From positions 62,001 to 126,000 of the forward strand of contig CAINCU010000012.1 in assembly GCA_903847155.1 (NCBI GenBank): DNA of 64,000 nucleotides, in the 5' to 3' direction. Positions within the stretch are counted from its first letter, which is position 1. Each line of letters begins with the position of its first letter. A model generated the notes under the pieces. That model ran no database searches, was not told the DNA's origin, and saw only the letters and a list, made by a program, of their open reading frames with translations. The position numbers and the translations under genes are program-made. Shown one piece after another: positions 48,365 to 57,481 of this stretch. Origin of the DNA: an uncultured Gallionellaceae bacterium (GTDB taxonomy: Bacteria; Pseudomonadota; Gammaproteobacteria; Burkholderiales; Gallionellaceae).

Positions 48365-50215
48365 CTACGACACAGCCTCCAGACTCATCTGCATCTCCAG
48401 CCAACCTTCTTCCAGCTCAGCTACTTTGCTTTCCAATTCCACGCGGCGCGCGTTCAGTTTGGCGATGAAGTCACTGCTGCTATTGGCGTAGGTGGCGGGA
48501 TCGCCCAGTTGGTTGTTGATTGCGGTCAGCTCGGTTTGGGCTTTGCCCATTTCGGTTTCCAGCTTGGTCAGCTTGGACTGCAACGCTTTGCGGTTCGGCT
48601 TGGGTGCGGCGGACTGGCTGGGTTTATCCAGCTTGACCTGCACCGACTCGCGGCGGCGGGTCTCGATCCAGATCTTGTAATCTTCCAGATCGCCGTCGAA
48701 CAGCTTTGCATTGTTGTCGGCCACCAGCCACAGTTCATCGGCCACCGCACGGATCAGGCTGCGGTCGTGCGACACCAGCACCACCGCGCCGGTATATTCC
48801 TCCAGCGCCAGCGTCAGCGCATCGCGCATGTCCAGATCGAGGTGGTTGGTTGGCTCGTCCAGCAACAGCAAATGCGGCTTTTGCCAAGCCAGCAAGGCGA
48901 GCGCCAGTCGGCTTTTTTCACCACCGGAAAAACTCGCAACCGGACGTTCTTCGCTGTTGCCCGCCAAGCCGAAGCGGCCGAGGAAGGTGCGCAAGGTGAG
49001 CGTGGTTTCCTTTGGGGCCAGCCGCTCCATGTGTTGCAACGGCGTGGCGGTGCTGTCGAGATTTTCCAGTTGATGCTGGGCGAAATAACCGATGCGGATG
49101 TCCGGCGTGATTTCCAGCTTGCCCGAGGTGGGTTGCAACTCGCCGACTAGCAGCTTGATCAGCGTGGATTTACCCGCGCCGTTCGGCCCCAGCAGCGCGA
49201 TGCGCGCACCGGCACGCAGCACCAGATCGACGTTACTGAACAACTGTTTTTCGCCGTAGCCGAAGCCCATGCTTTCCGCGCGCAACAACAAATCCGGACT
49301 GCGTTCAGGCGCTTCGATCTCCAGTTCGAAATGGCCGTCGGTGACATGCGCCGGTGCGATGCGTGTCAGCCGTTCCAGTGCCTTCACACGGCTTTGCGCC
49401 TGCTTGGCCTTGGTCGCCTTGGCGCGGAAGCGGCGCACGAAATCTTCCAGATGGGCGATCTTCACTTGCTGCGTCTGGAATGCCTGATTCTGCAAGGCGA
49501 TACGTTCGGCGCGCGCGCGCTCGAAATCGTCGTAGTCGCCGGCATAGCTGTCGATCACGCAATCGTGCACATGGGCGATGCGGTTGACCGTGGCATTGAG
49601 AAATTCGCGGTCGTGCGACACCAGCAGAATGCTGCCGGGATAGCGCGCCAGATATTGTTCCAGCCAGATGATGGCTTCGAGGTCGAGGTGGTTGGTGGGT
49701 TCATCCAGCAACAGCAGATCGGCGCGGTGCATCAGCGCGCGTGCCAGATTCAGGCGCATGCGCCAGCCGCCGGAAAAGCTGCTCACGGGTCGTTGCAAGG
49801 TGTCGGATTCAAAGCCCAAGCCGTTCAACAATTGCGCGGCGCGCGCCGGCGTGCCATAACCGTCAATCGACTCGAAATGCTGCTGTGCCTCGAACCATGC
49901 CGCGTCATGCTGCTCGCGCGACAAAATCTTTTCCAGCTCGCGCAACTGGCTGTCGCCATCCAGCACGAACTCCAACGCAGGCTGTGCGGAATTGGCGATC
50001 TCCTGTTCCACATAGCCCAGCGTCTTGCCGCTTTGCAGCGACACCTCGCCACCGTCGGATTTGATCTCGCCGCGAATCAGGCGGAACAGCGTGGATTTGC
50101 CGCAGCCGTTCTTGCCAACTAGACCGATGCGCTGGTTGGCGAAAGCTTGTAAATTGGCGGATTGGAACAGCGGAATGCCACCTTGCAGGTACGTCATGTT
50201 TTGAATATTCAGCAT
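48365..50215 (-). CDS. ABC-F family ATPase (Uup/YheS type)
   Basis: Soluble twin-ATPase of 616 residues that acts on the ribosome or on translation. First domain: LVGKNGCGKSTLFRLIRGEI, signature SSFSGGWRMRLNLARAL, Walker B LLLDEPTNHLDLEAI. A linker with the P-site tRNA interaction motif follows, then the second domain: LGPNGAGKSTLIKLL, ASFSGGEKSRLALALLA, LLLDEPTNHLDLDMR. The C-terminal coiled coil (KLTKLETEMGKAQTELTAI) resembles YheS. No transmembrane segments. Confidence 0.92.
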   Translation of the reverse strand: MLNIQNMTYLQGGIPLFQSANLQAFANQRIGLVGKNGCGKSTLFRLIRGEIKSDGGEVSLQSGKTLGYVEQEIANSAQPALEFVLDGDSQLRELEKILSREQHDAAWFEAQQHFESIDGYGTPARAAQLLNGLGFESDTLQRPVSSFSGGWRMRLNLARALMHRADLLLLDEPTNHLDLEAIIWLEQYLARYPGSILLVSHDREFLNATVNRIAHVHDCVIDSYAGDYDDFERARAERIALQNQAFQTQQVKIAHLEDFVRRFRAKATKAKQAQSRVKALERLTRIAPAHVTDGHFELEIEAPERSPDLLLRAESMGFGYGEKQLFSNVDLVLRAGARIALLGPNGAGKSTLIKLLVGELQPTSGKLEITPDIRIGYFAQHQLENLDSTATPLQHMERLAPKETTLTLRTFLGRFGLAGNSEERPVASFSGGEKSRLALALLAWQKPHLLLLDEPTNHLDLDMRDALTLALEEYTGAVVLVSHDRSLIRAVADELWLVADNNAKLFDGDLEDYKIWIETRRRESVQVKLDKPSQSAAPKPNRKALQSKLTKLETEMGKAQTELTAINNQLGDPATYANSSSDFIAKLNARRVELESKVAELEEGWLEMQMSLEAVS

Positions 50216-50291
50216 GGCGCAATGATAACAGAGGCATCTGCGGCTAGCCCCGAACAGGCAGCGCGAAATATTTAAAAACTTAATTGCGTGG

Positions 50292-50350
50292 AGATGTCTG
50301 TCAATAGGCGATCTGCATCATGAGAGTGGCAGAGAAGGCCGTGCATATTA
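50292..50350 (-). repeat. Dispersed palindromic element, copy 5 (degenerate)
   Basis: Has the GTCAATAGGCGATCTGCATCA arm in part (GTCAATAGGCGATCT) at the left; the GCAAGCC end is eroded to an unrelated sequence. It lies at the border of the decayed region. Confidence 0.72.
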
Positions 50351-50549
50351 ACGAAGTGTGCTGGAGTTCTAACAGGCAGTTGAAATTCGCAAAGATTCAA
50401 GAACTGGACAAACTTCTGCGAACTCGCTGAACGAATAACGTTTACTGATTTGATGATCGTTTCGATGCGCTCCTGCCTTTTGAGGCGCATCCCGTCCAAC
50501 ATAGTACCCATAACGATTAGCTCGAAAACCGCGGTGACTCGGGAATGAA

Positions 50550-51084
50550 TTTCAGCAGCCTGCTAACGATCCCGACGCGCGCATCTGGCCGACCAAGGTG
50601 CATCGTGGCAAACAGCCATACAACATGGTTAATAACACCCTTACCGTACAACATATAGCTGGCGAAGACGATTCGGCGCTATGACAACTATGCCTGGCAA
50701 AAAGCAATTTCAGCCGGGATGAAGGCGGCCTGATTACCTTATAGTGGGAAATATGGCTTTGTCAGTACCGAGATGACATGGCCAATCACACACATGGTCG
50801 CGCCGAAAGAAAGTTCCTTGTTTTGTGATCAGTGCCACAGCAAGAACGGGCGTTTGAAGGATATTGATGATGTGTATATGCCATCACGTGACAGCACAGA
50901 CTTTTGATATAACTGGCTGGACGCAGGTGTTTTAAGCGTTGATCGGCGTACTGGCCCACGGTGCTATCCGCATTTATACCGCTAAGAATACCGGTACTGC
51001 TTTTGCAATAGAGCAATTTGCCACTTGCAGTAACGGTTTCTACACATTCGACGATCTCTTACTGCGCAAGATGAGTGATATGTA
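50550..51084 (+). pseudogene. Multiheme c-type cytochrome remnant (octaheme OTR-like C-terminus)
   Basis: Three-frame reading gives ANDPDARIWPTKVHRGKQPY, then NMVNNTLTVQHIAGEDDSAL and a TGA at 50682-50684. After a shift comes YDNYAWQKAISAGMKAA, a TGA at 50731-50733, then PYSGKYGFVSTEMTWPITHM, VAPKESSLFCDQCHSKNGRL with a CxxCH heme site at 50824-50838, and KDIDDVYMPSRDSTDF. Another shift near 50905 gives DITGWTQVF, a TAA at 50933-50935 and ALIGVLAHGAIRIYT, a membrane helix. These pieces match the C-terminal part of tetrathionate-reductase-family octaheme cytochromes. The N-terminal hemes are missing. Confidence 0.72.
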
Positions 51085-51159
51085 AAAAATTAGGCAGTGC
51101 GAATCAGAGCCAAATACGATTGAACGGTGCATAGTATCTGATACTTACTGCAAGGTATT

Positions 51160-51639
51160 TCACAAATCAGACAATGGTTTTTCAGCCATTTTGTCATCCT
51201 TGATTTTTAATTGCTCAATCACGCCTGCTAACGATAAATTGAGTGCCTGAATGGCTTCCTGCGGCAGAGAAGATAACGCCTCCGGCAATACTCCTTCGGC
51301 TGGACCAGGAGCTTTGGCTATCAATTTGGCGGCTTTTTCCGTCAAGCGCAAACCGACGCGGCGTTGATCTTCCTTGCTGCGTTCTTTGATGATCAGCTTG
51401 CGCTCCACCAGTTTTTCAACCAGCTGACTGCACGTGGATTGGTGGATAGACAGGCGTTCCGCCAGTTCGGAAACGCCGATGTCCGGCGTGTTTGCGATTT
51501 CCTGCATCACCCACAATTGCGACCCGGAAACTCCGCAAGTCTGCTCAACTTCCCTGAAGTGCTGGCGAACCGAACCATAAATAACCCGAAATTTTTTAAG
51601 TACCTGCAGTGAAAGTAGTTTTTTGTCGCGATTATTCAA
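51160..51639 (-). CDS. MarR-family transcriptional regulator
   Basis: A 159-residue winged-helix regulator. DNA-binding domain about residues 40-110: GVSGSQLWVMQEIA, then GVSELAERLSIHQSTCSQLV (recognition helix) and the wing RSKEDQRRVGLRLTEKAAKL. The flanking helices would form the dimer. The gene is the intact neighbour of the IS5-family remnant and the antiporter fragment; it could regulate one of the adjacent genes or a multiheme gene lost here. No ligand is implied by sequence. Confidence 0.85.
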   Translation of the reverse strand: MNNRDKKLLSLQVLKKFRVIYGSVRQHFREVEQTCGVSGSQLWVMQEIANTPDIGVSELAERLSIHQSTCSQLVEKLVERKLIIKERSKEDQRRVGLRLTEKAAKLIAKAPGPAEGVLPEALSSLPQEAIQALNLSLAGVIEQLKIKDDKMAEKPLSDL

Positions 51640-51690
51640 GTGACTTCTCCATGGAAGAAAACGCTGTTTGATTTAATGTAACAGATTATA

Positions 51691-51790
51691 GGGCACCTCT
51701 AAAAATCCCCCGAAATAATATCCATAAGCTGTCAGCGTAATGACACAGGAAACGTGATTGAGCAAAGCAAACACGAGCACGGGATAAGAG
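51691..51790 (+). mobile_element. Left end of an IS5-family insertion sequence (truncated)
   Basis: GGGCACCTCTAAAAATCCCC at 51691-51710 matches the terminal inverted repeat style of IS5-family elements, and is followed about 80 bases later by a transposase start codon. Only the left end and the first 50 or so transposase codons are present; no right end was found. Confidence 0.68.
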
Positions 51791-52447
51791 ATGAAGAAAG
51801 TCACCCAACTTGGATTTTTTGACATAGCCGCTCGGACAGATAAGCTCAGAGAGATGGGCGATCCGCTGGTCGGATTGAATACGCAAATCGACTGGGAAGA
51901 CTTCCGTCTCGACCTGAACCGGATTCATACCAAAGCGCGCAAGAGTGTAATCGGCAATGTATTGCATCGGATCAAGGCCACCGTTGAAGAACGCAATCGC
52001 CACCTGCGTACCAAGGAGGACGTACAGCTACTTTCAATGGTGGCCAATACCATCCTGTTTGTAGCTATGGCAGAAATGATCTATGTCAATCTGCTATGGA
52101 AATATAGCGTCGAGATTTTGGTGATGTTCCTGACTACCACGTTGATGCGCGGCTTGATGATGTGGCTGTTTGCTTGGCTTGCCAACAGGTCGGACAAGAT
52201 GGTCGACATCAATTTGCGCTGGTGGGGCGTGCTGACATTCGCCGGTATCAAGGGCGGACTTTCAGTGGTGATGTTAACCATGATTCCGGAGTCGTTTGAA
52301 TATCTTGAGATGTTCAAAGCGGTGGTGATCGGAGTCATCATGCTTTCAACTTTCATCTATTCCGGCGTGCTCATAGCGATCATCGGCAGCAACAAAAATC
52401 AATTCCTTGTTGAGAAAAAGGAAGAGGAAAGCTCGCACCATTATTGA
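51791..52447 (+). CDS. Chimeric ORF: IS5 transposase N-terminus fused to C-terminal half of a CPA1 Na+/H+ antiporter
   Basis: Open frame of 218 codons. Residues 1-53 read as an IS5-family transposase start: TQLGFFDIAARTDKLREMG, DPLVGLNTQIDWEDFRLDL and ARKS. From about residue 55 the protein is the C-terminal half of a cation/proton antiporter: NVLHRIKATVEERNRHLRTK, then TM segments around SMVANTILFVAMAEMIYV, a GVLTFAGIKGGLSVVMLTM segment and a final helix. The N-terminal helices with the ion-binding Asp pair are missing, so transport is unlikely. It probably arose by an IS-linked deletion. The frame is intact without stops. Confidence 0.75.
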   Translation: MKKVTQLGFFDIAARTDKLREMGDPLVGLNTQIDWEDFRLDLNRIHTKARKSVIGNVLHRIKATVEERNRHLRTKEDVQLLSMVANTILFVAMAEMIYVNLLWKYSVEILVMFLTTTLMRGLMMWLFAWLANRSDKMVDINLRWWGVLTFAGIKGGLSVVMLTMIPESFEYLEMFKAVVIGVIMLSTFIYSGVLIAIIGSNKNQFLVEKKEEESSHHY

Positions 52448-52604
52448 TGGATACTTTCCGATACATCTTGGCCTAATCTTAAGTTGTACTGTGATTCTTC
52501 TATGTATCCTTGTGTAGCATGTATAATGGTTGCAATGTAAATTGTTCGCCGAAACACATACGTATTTTGCACATGATGAAACTGCCAAGTAGGAGGTTGT
52601 CCTG

Positions 52605-53882
52605 ATTCTGGATTGGAAGCGTCGGCTCGTGTTCTGGAGCGGGGCAATTAGTGTAGGTGTGGTGGCGATCTTGTTTGCTGTCGCGTGTGAACGTGCGAAC
52701 GGACAGTTCCACAAATTGCTGTCCATTTCCCCTTATATCCCCTTGCTGGTCACCCCTCTCGGGTTTGCATTGATCGTATATTTGACCCGGAAATATTTTC
52801 CCGGCGCGCAAGGTAGCGGCATTCCGCAAGTCATCGCCTCGCTGGACCCGAAAGAAAGCCGCGAAGTTCGCGAACAAGTGCTTTCTCTGCGCGTGACTAT
52901 CGGCAAGATCATGCTGACCATCGGCGGGCTTTTCTTTGGTGCGGCGGTGGGACGTGAAGGTCCCACCGTGCAAATCGGCGCGTCCATCATGCACAAACTG
53001 GGCAGCCTTGCCCGTTTCCCGCAACACGATCTGGAAAAAGGCTTGATCCTTGCTGGTGCTGCAGCCGGAGTCGCAGCCGCATTCAACACGCCGCTGGCGG
53101 GAATCGTGTTCGCGATTGAAGAGATGAGCCGCTCTTTTGAAGAGCACAACAGCTCAACCATTCTCATGACTGTGATCATCGCCGGTATCACTTCGCTGGC
53201 CTTGCTTGGCAATTACTCCTATTTTGGACACACCAACGAGACGCTGGGGTTCGGCAGCGAATGGAGTGTCGTCTTCATCTGCGGCGTGGCGGGGGGGCTG
53301 TTGGGCGGGGCGTTCAGTCGAGCGTTGATCGAAGTCAATAAAGGTTTGGTCGGAACTATGGGCACATGGATCAAGGCTAACCCGGTTGGTTTTGCTGCGG
53401 CTTGCGGTTTGCTGTTGGCATTGATCGGTCTGGCTTCGGGCAATAACACTTACGGTAGCGGTTACAGCGAAGCGAAATCGCTGGTCGATGGACAAACCAC
53501 ATTACCGGAAAGCTACGGACTGCTTAAAATGATGGCCACCGCAATTTCCTACGTCAGCGGTATACCCGGCGGAATCATGGCGCCCACGCTTTCGGCGGGC
53601 GCGGGATTTGGCGCCAATGTGGCGCATTTCTTTACATCCGTTCCCGCCGGTGCCGCAATCATTCTGGGCATGGTTGCCTACTTTGCCGGTGTAACGCAGG
53701 CACCGATCACTGCCTTCGTCATCGTGATGGAAATGATAGACAACCACGAAATGATCCTGCCGCTGATGGCCGCCGCATTTATTGCCAAAGTCTGCTCGCG
53801 CATGGTCTGCCCGACACCAATATTCCACACGATGGCAAGTAATTTCATTCGCAGGCCCAAGCATCATGCGAAGATGGACTGA
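52605..53882 (+). CDS. ClC-family chloride/proton channel or exchanger with a probable ATT start
   Basis: A membrane protein of about 425 residues with the ClC motifs GSGIPQVI, GREGPTVQIGASI and GIPGGIMAPTLSAGAGFG; anion-pore residues are intact. The homologous start MLDWKRRLVFW would use ATT at 52605, 8 bases after AGGAGG (52591-52596); CTG at 52602 is less well spaced. The first canonical start is GTG at 52629, which lacks an RBS and trims a conserved segment. The gating glutamate (E in GREGP) is present, as in both channels and exchangers. Downstream of the antiporter fragment. Confidence 0.88.
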   Translation: MLDWKRRLVFWSGAISVGVVAILFAVACERANGQFHKLLSISPYIPLLVTPLGFALIVYLTRKYFPGAQGSGIPQVIASLDPKESREVREQVLSLRVTIGKIMLTIGGLFFGAAVGREGPTVQIGASIMHKLGSLARFPQHDLEKGLILAGAAAGVAAAFNTPLAGIVFAIEEMSRSFEEHNSSTILMTVIIAGITSLALLGNYSYFGHTNETLGFGSEWSVVFICGVAGGLLGGAFSRALIEVNKGLVGTMGTWIKANPVGFAAACGLLLALIGLASGNNTYGSGYSEAKSLVDGQTTLPESYGLLKMMATAISYVSGIPGGIMAPTLSAGAGFGANVAHFFTSVPAGAAIILGMVAYFAGVTQAPITAFVIVMEMIDNHEMILPLMAAAFIAKVCSRMVCPTPIFHTMASNFIRRPKHHAKMD

Positions 53883-54097
53883 AAACGGATATGGCAGGCT
53901 GCAGTTTTATCCGAAATGAAAGTTTTGCCTGAGCCGATGCGCGCCAATCGCATTGTTAGCGGGCAATCTCCTGCCTGACATCCAACTTCCGTAACCAACC
54001 CCAGCTTTATTTTTTTCGAGGGGGAAAAACGGAAATCGAAGTGTGCTACGATTTTTCCGTGTGGCCGACTTAAGCTCGCAACTTGACGGGGGAAATC

Positions 54098-55789
54098 ATG
54101 CTCGACGAATTTATTCACGAACCGCGCATTGCCTACTTCTCGATGGAAATCGCGTTGCGCAACGAAATTCAGACTTATGCCGGCGGATTGGGCATGCTCG
54201 CGGGCGATACCATGCGCTCGGCCAACGATCTCGACCTGCCGATGGTGGCAGTCAGTTTGATGAGCCGCGCCGGATATTTCCGTCAGGAGATCGACGCCCA
54301 AGGCAGGCAACTGGAACACCCGGCAACTTGGGAGCCCGGCCGTTGGGCGCTGCAGCTCAATGCCAAAATTGCCGTGCCGATTGACGGGCGCATGGTCTGG
54401 ATCTGCGCATGGTTGTACGTGCTGCAAGGCAGCATGGGCGGACGTCAACCGGTGCTGCTACTCGACACCGATCTGAATGAAAATAGCAGTGAAGACCGCG
54501 AACTAACGCACTACCTCTACGGCGGCGACAACGTCTACCGTCTCAAGCAGGAAATCGTGCTGGGCATAGGCGGCGTGCGCTTGCTTCAGGCCTTGGGCTT
54601 TACGATCCGGCATTACCACATGAACGAGGGGCACTCGGCATTGCTCGGGTTGGAACTGATGCGGCGCTTTACATACTCCGAAGAGGAGTTGCGCCCCGGT
54701 GAATCGCGTTACGACATTCCGCGCGTGCGCGATCTTTGCAGCTTTACCACGCACACACCGGTCGAGGCTGGGCATGATCGTTTTCCCTATGAGTTGGTAC
54801 AGCGCGTGCTTGATGACGGCTTCGATATTGAAGAGATCAAACATCTGGCCGGTGAGGACAGCCTGAACATGACGCGGCTGGCGCTGAATCTGAGCGAGTA
54901 TATAAACGGCGTTGCAAAAAAACACGCCGAAGTGGCGAATGCGATGTTTCCCGGCTACCTGGTGCATGCGATCACCAATGGCGTACATCCCTATACTTGG
55001 GCTTCCGAAGGCTTCCGCCAGCTTTACGATCACTATCTGCCGAGTTGGTGTCACGAGCCGCAGTTGTTGATGCGTGTCGACTGTTGCATTCCCGATAACG
55101 CAATTTGGCAAGCGCATGCTCAGGCGAAACAACATCTCATCGAGAAGGTGCAAGCACTAACCGGCGTAGTGCTAAAGCCAAATGTGCCGATCTTCGGCTT
55201 TGCGCGGCGCATGACTGCATACAAGCGACCAAGTCTTTTATTTTCAAACTTTGAAAGGTTGCAGACGATTGCACGCAAGCAGCCGTTCCAGATCGTGCTT
55301 GCCGGCAAAGCACATCCGCGCGATGAGGACGGCAAGCATCTGATCGAGCAGTTGCATGCGCAGGCGCGAACTCTTGCCGGTGCGATACCTATCGCCTATC
55401 TGCCCGATTACGATTTGGCTATGGCACAGACACTGACCGCAGGAGTGGATGTGTGGCTCAACACGCCGTTACCACCGTTCGAGGCTTCCGGCACCAGCGG
55501 TATGAAAGCCGCACTAAACGGCGTGCCAAATTTTTCTGTGCTCGATGGCTGGTGGATCGAAGGCTGTCTTGAAGGTGTCACCGGATGGGCTATCGACGAC
55601 AAGACGGGAATGGTCGATGGCAGTCCTCACGCACTTTACGACAAGCTCGAGCAGGTGGTACTGCCGCTGTATTACGGAGCCAGAGAGGGCTGGGTTAAAG
55701 TGATGAAGGGGGCGATCAGCAAAAACGCGTCCTACTTCAACAGTCATCGCATGATGCGGCGTTATGCAACGGAGGCGTACTGGAGATGA
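54098..55789 (+). CDS. Alpha-glucan phosphorylase, short form
   Basis: Degrades glycogen or maltodextrin to glucose-1-phosphate using PLP. The 563-residue protein is of the short phosphorylase subfamily (about 550-600 residues). It starts PRIAYFSMEIALRNEIQTYA, has GGLGMLAGDTMRSANDL, the FGFARRMTAYKRPSLLF segment and the PLP-lysine region ASGTSGMKAALNGVPNFSVL. The ATG at 54098 has GGGGGAAA 4-10 bases upstream. It stands alone, next to the ClC gene on one side and decayed DNA on the other. Confidence 0.9.
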   Translation: MLDEFIHEPRIAYFSMEIALRNEIQTYAGGLGMLAGDTMRSANDLDLPMVAVSLMSRAGYFRQEIDAQGRQLEHPATWEPGRWALQLNAKIAVPIDGRMVWICAWLYVLQGSMGGRQPVLLLDTDLNENSSEDRELTHYLYGGDNVYRLKQEIVLGIGGVRLLQALGFTIRHYHMNEGHSALLGLELMRRFTYSEEELRPGESRYDIPRVRDLCSFTTHTPVEAGHDRFPYELVQRVLDDGFDIEEIKHLAGEDSLNMTRLALNLSEYINGVAKKHAEVANAMFPGYLVHAITNGVHPYTWASEGFRQLYDHYLPSWCHEPQLLMRVDCCIPDNAIWQAHAQAKQHLIEKVQALTGVVLKPNVPIFGFARRMTAYKRPSLLFSNFERLQTIARKQPFQIVLAGKAHPRDEDGKHLIEQLHAQARTLAGAIPIAYLPDYDLAMAQTLTAGVDVWLNTPLPPFEASGTSGMKAALNGVPNFSVLDGWWIEGCLEGVTGWAIDDKTGMVDGSPHALYDKLEQVVLPLYYGAREGWVKVMKGAISKNASYFNSHRMMRRYATEAYWR

Positions 55790-55871
55790 GAGGCAGCACT
55801 CTCGTCCGGCGCATCAAGGAATTTTGCATTTGATTCTGCGTTTCGCCCAGATAATCCATAAGCCGAAATAA

Positions 55872-56145
55872 TATGCCTCCGGATTTGCCGATGGTCATTT
55901 TACTTGCTGGGACGATCAATGCACCTTGGACAAATGGATACATAGCCCGGCAGTTAAATATTTTCTCTATGACGAGAAGTTCCACCAATTGCGTTCGGAT
56001 CATGCGCAATTCCATTTTGTGGCGGGTACTGTGATTCAGCATATGCACGCCAATGAATACGCTACTGCTGAAGAAAGAATACCAGCATGTTTTACGCAAG
56101 GTGATGATGGAGCTTGCTGAATTGAATCAGCACGTCAGCGGATAA
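55872..56145 (+). pseudogene. Remnant of a chemoreceptor zinc-binding (CZB) domain gene
   Basis: Frame from 55872 reads YASGFADGHFTCWDDQC, then TLDKWIHSPAVKYFLYDEKF, then HQLRSDHAQFHFVAGTVIQH and MHANEYA. Near 56060 the sensible frame shifts to LLLKKEYQHVLRKVMMELAE, then LNQHVSG and TAA at 56143-56145. The C-x2-L-D-K-W and H-x2-F-H pattern resembles CZB domains found at the C-termini of chemoreceptors and diguanylate cyclases. A stop codon lies just upstream (55869-55871) and the rest of the gene is missing. Confidence 0.55.
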
Positions 56146-56263
56146 ATCAATAGTCGCCGCATCAATGAAATCAGGCGCGCAACATGTACAGTGCGCCTTT
56201 TCCTTTTCAGCATGTCTGAAATATGGAACAATTGCTCCATTGAAGAACATATTGGGGCGAATC

Positions 56264-56812
56264 ATGATAGACCGAGAAGGTTATCGCCCGAACGTCGGCA
56301 TTATTCTGACTAACGCAAAGAATCAGGTATTTTGGGGTAAACGCATCAGGCAGGACGCATGGCAGTTTCCGCAAGGCGGTATCCAGCATGGTGAGACACC
56401 AGAGCAGGCGATGTATCGCGAATTGCACGAAGAAGTCGGCTTGCGATCCAGCCACGTCCAGATATTGGGACGTACCCGCGATTGGATGCGTTATGAGGTG
56501 CCGCAGAGTTGGGGCAAGCGCGAGTCGCGCAATAATTACAAAGGTCAGAAGCAGATATGGTTTCTGCTGCGTTTGACCGGGCGCGACTGCGACGTGTCAT
56601 TGCGGGCAACCGGGCATCCCGAGTTTGATGCATGGCGCTGGAACGAGTACTGGATCGAGTTGAATAACGTGATCGAGTTCAAACGCGAGGTGTATCGCAT
56701 GGCGCTGAATGAATTAGTACGTTTCCTTCCGGACCTCAAAAATCAATCCACTCATTTCACTCCGGCACACAGCGGTGAAAATAATTCAGACTTTCAACAG
56801 GAGGAAACATGA
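56264..56812 (+). CDS. rppH: RNA pyrophosphohydrolase RppH
   Basis: Nudix enzyme that removes pyrophosphate from mRNA 5' ends to start decay. The 182-residue protein starts [17 protein letters not shown], has [18 protein letters not shown], the Nudix box continuing [10 protein letters not shown], and the [10 protein letters not shown] and [17 protein letters not shown] end of RppH. ATG 56264 is preferred to the upstream frame extension from family length. It overlaps the CBS gene by 4 bases. Confidence 0.95.
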   Translation: MIDREGYRPNVGIILTNAKNQVFWGKRIRQDAWQFPQGGIQHGETPEQAMYRELHEEVGLRSSHVQILGRTRDWMRYEVPQSWGKRESRNNYKGQKQIWFLLRLTGRDCDVSLRATGHPEFDAWRWNEYWIELNNVIEFKREVYRMALNELVRFLPDLKNQSTHFTPAHSGENNSDFQQEET

Positions 56813-57405
56813 CTGCGAACTACCAAGCTTTGACATCGGCACCACTGAAAATGGGATCCTCGTGCATGCGGCCAAGCCAGACGCTGCCTGAACGCGTGAA
56901 GCTGGGCAGTCCGGCTATAGATGTGATGACAGATCTCAGCAAGATTTCCGTGGTTAGCGTGCGCGCCAAAACCTCGATGGATAAAGCCAATAGCAAAATG
57001 ATCAAATGCGGTGTGCGCATGTTGCTGGTACTGGACGATAACGAGCACTTGGCGGGGTTGGTCACGGCAAGCGATGTGTTGGGTGAAAAGCCGATGCACT
57101 TCCTGCAGAGTATGGGTGGGACATATGCGGATATCACGGTGCGCGACATCATGACCACTCAGCATGAGTTGGAGGTTTTGAAAATTGAAGACGTGCAGAA
57201 CGCCAAGGTTGGAGACATTGTCGCCAGCCTGAAAAAAGCCAATCGCCAACACACTCTGGTTGCCTCCGAAGCGGCTGATGGACGGCAAACGGTGTGCGGA
57301 CTTTTCTCCATTACTCAGATTGCACGCCAACTTGGTGCGCAAGTGCAGAGTTTTGAATTGGCGCGCACATTCGCCGAGATTGAGGCTGTTATTGCACGCA
57401 GTTGA
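56809..57405 (+). CDS. CBS-domain protein
   Basis: A 198-residue cytoplasmic protein with two CBS motifs: about residues 40-95 ([20 protein letters not shown] ... [20 protein letters not shown]) and about 105-190 ([20 protein letters not shown] ... [16 protein letters not shown]). CBS pairs bind adenosine nucleotides and regulate a partner, but no catalytic domain is fused here, so the partner is unknown. Translationally coupled to rppH (ATGA), with an AGGAGG RBS in the rppH tail. Confidence 0.88.
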   Translation: MTANYQALTSAPLKMGSSCMRPSQTLPERVKLGSPAIDVMTDLSKISVVSVRAKTSMDKANSKMIKCGVRMLLVLDDNEHLAGLVTASDVLGEKPMHFLQSMGGTYADITVRDIMTTQHELEVLKIEDVQNAKVGDIVASLKKANRQHTLVASEAADGRQTVCGLFSITQIARQLGAQVQSFELARTFAEIEAVIARS

Positions 57406-57481
57406 TTCAGCCGAAAATGCAGTGTAGCGAATGTTCGTTCTTCGTCTATTTGCGCCCATCACACACTTCGAGGAACTCACG

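Noticed and set aside
50272-50511. A 79-codon minus-strand frame next to repeat copy 5
   Set aside because: Includes the repeat itself and has no recognised features; could be a remnant but cannot be supported.
50786-51016. A 76-codon minus-strand frame
   Set aside because: Antisense to the multiheme cytochrome fossil whose plus-strand codons explain the sequence.
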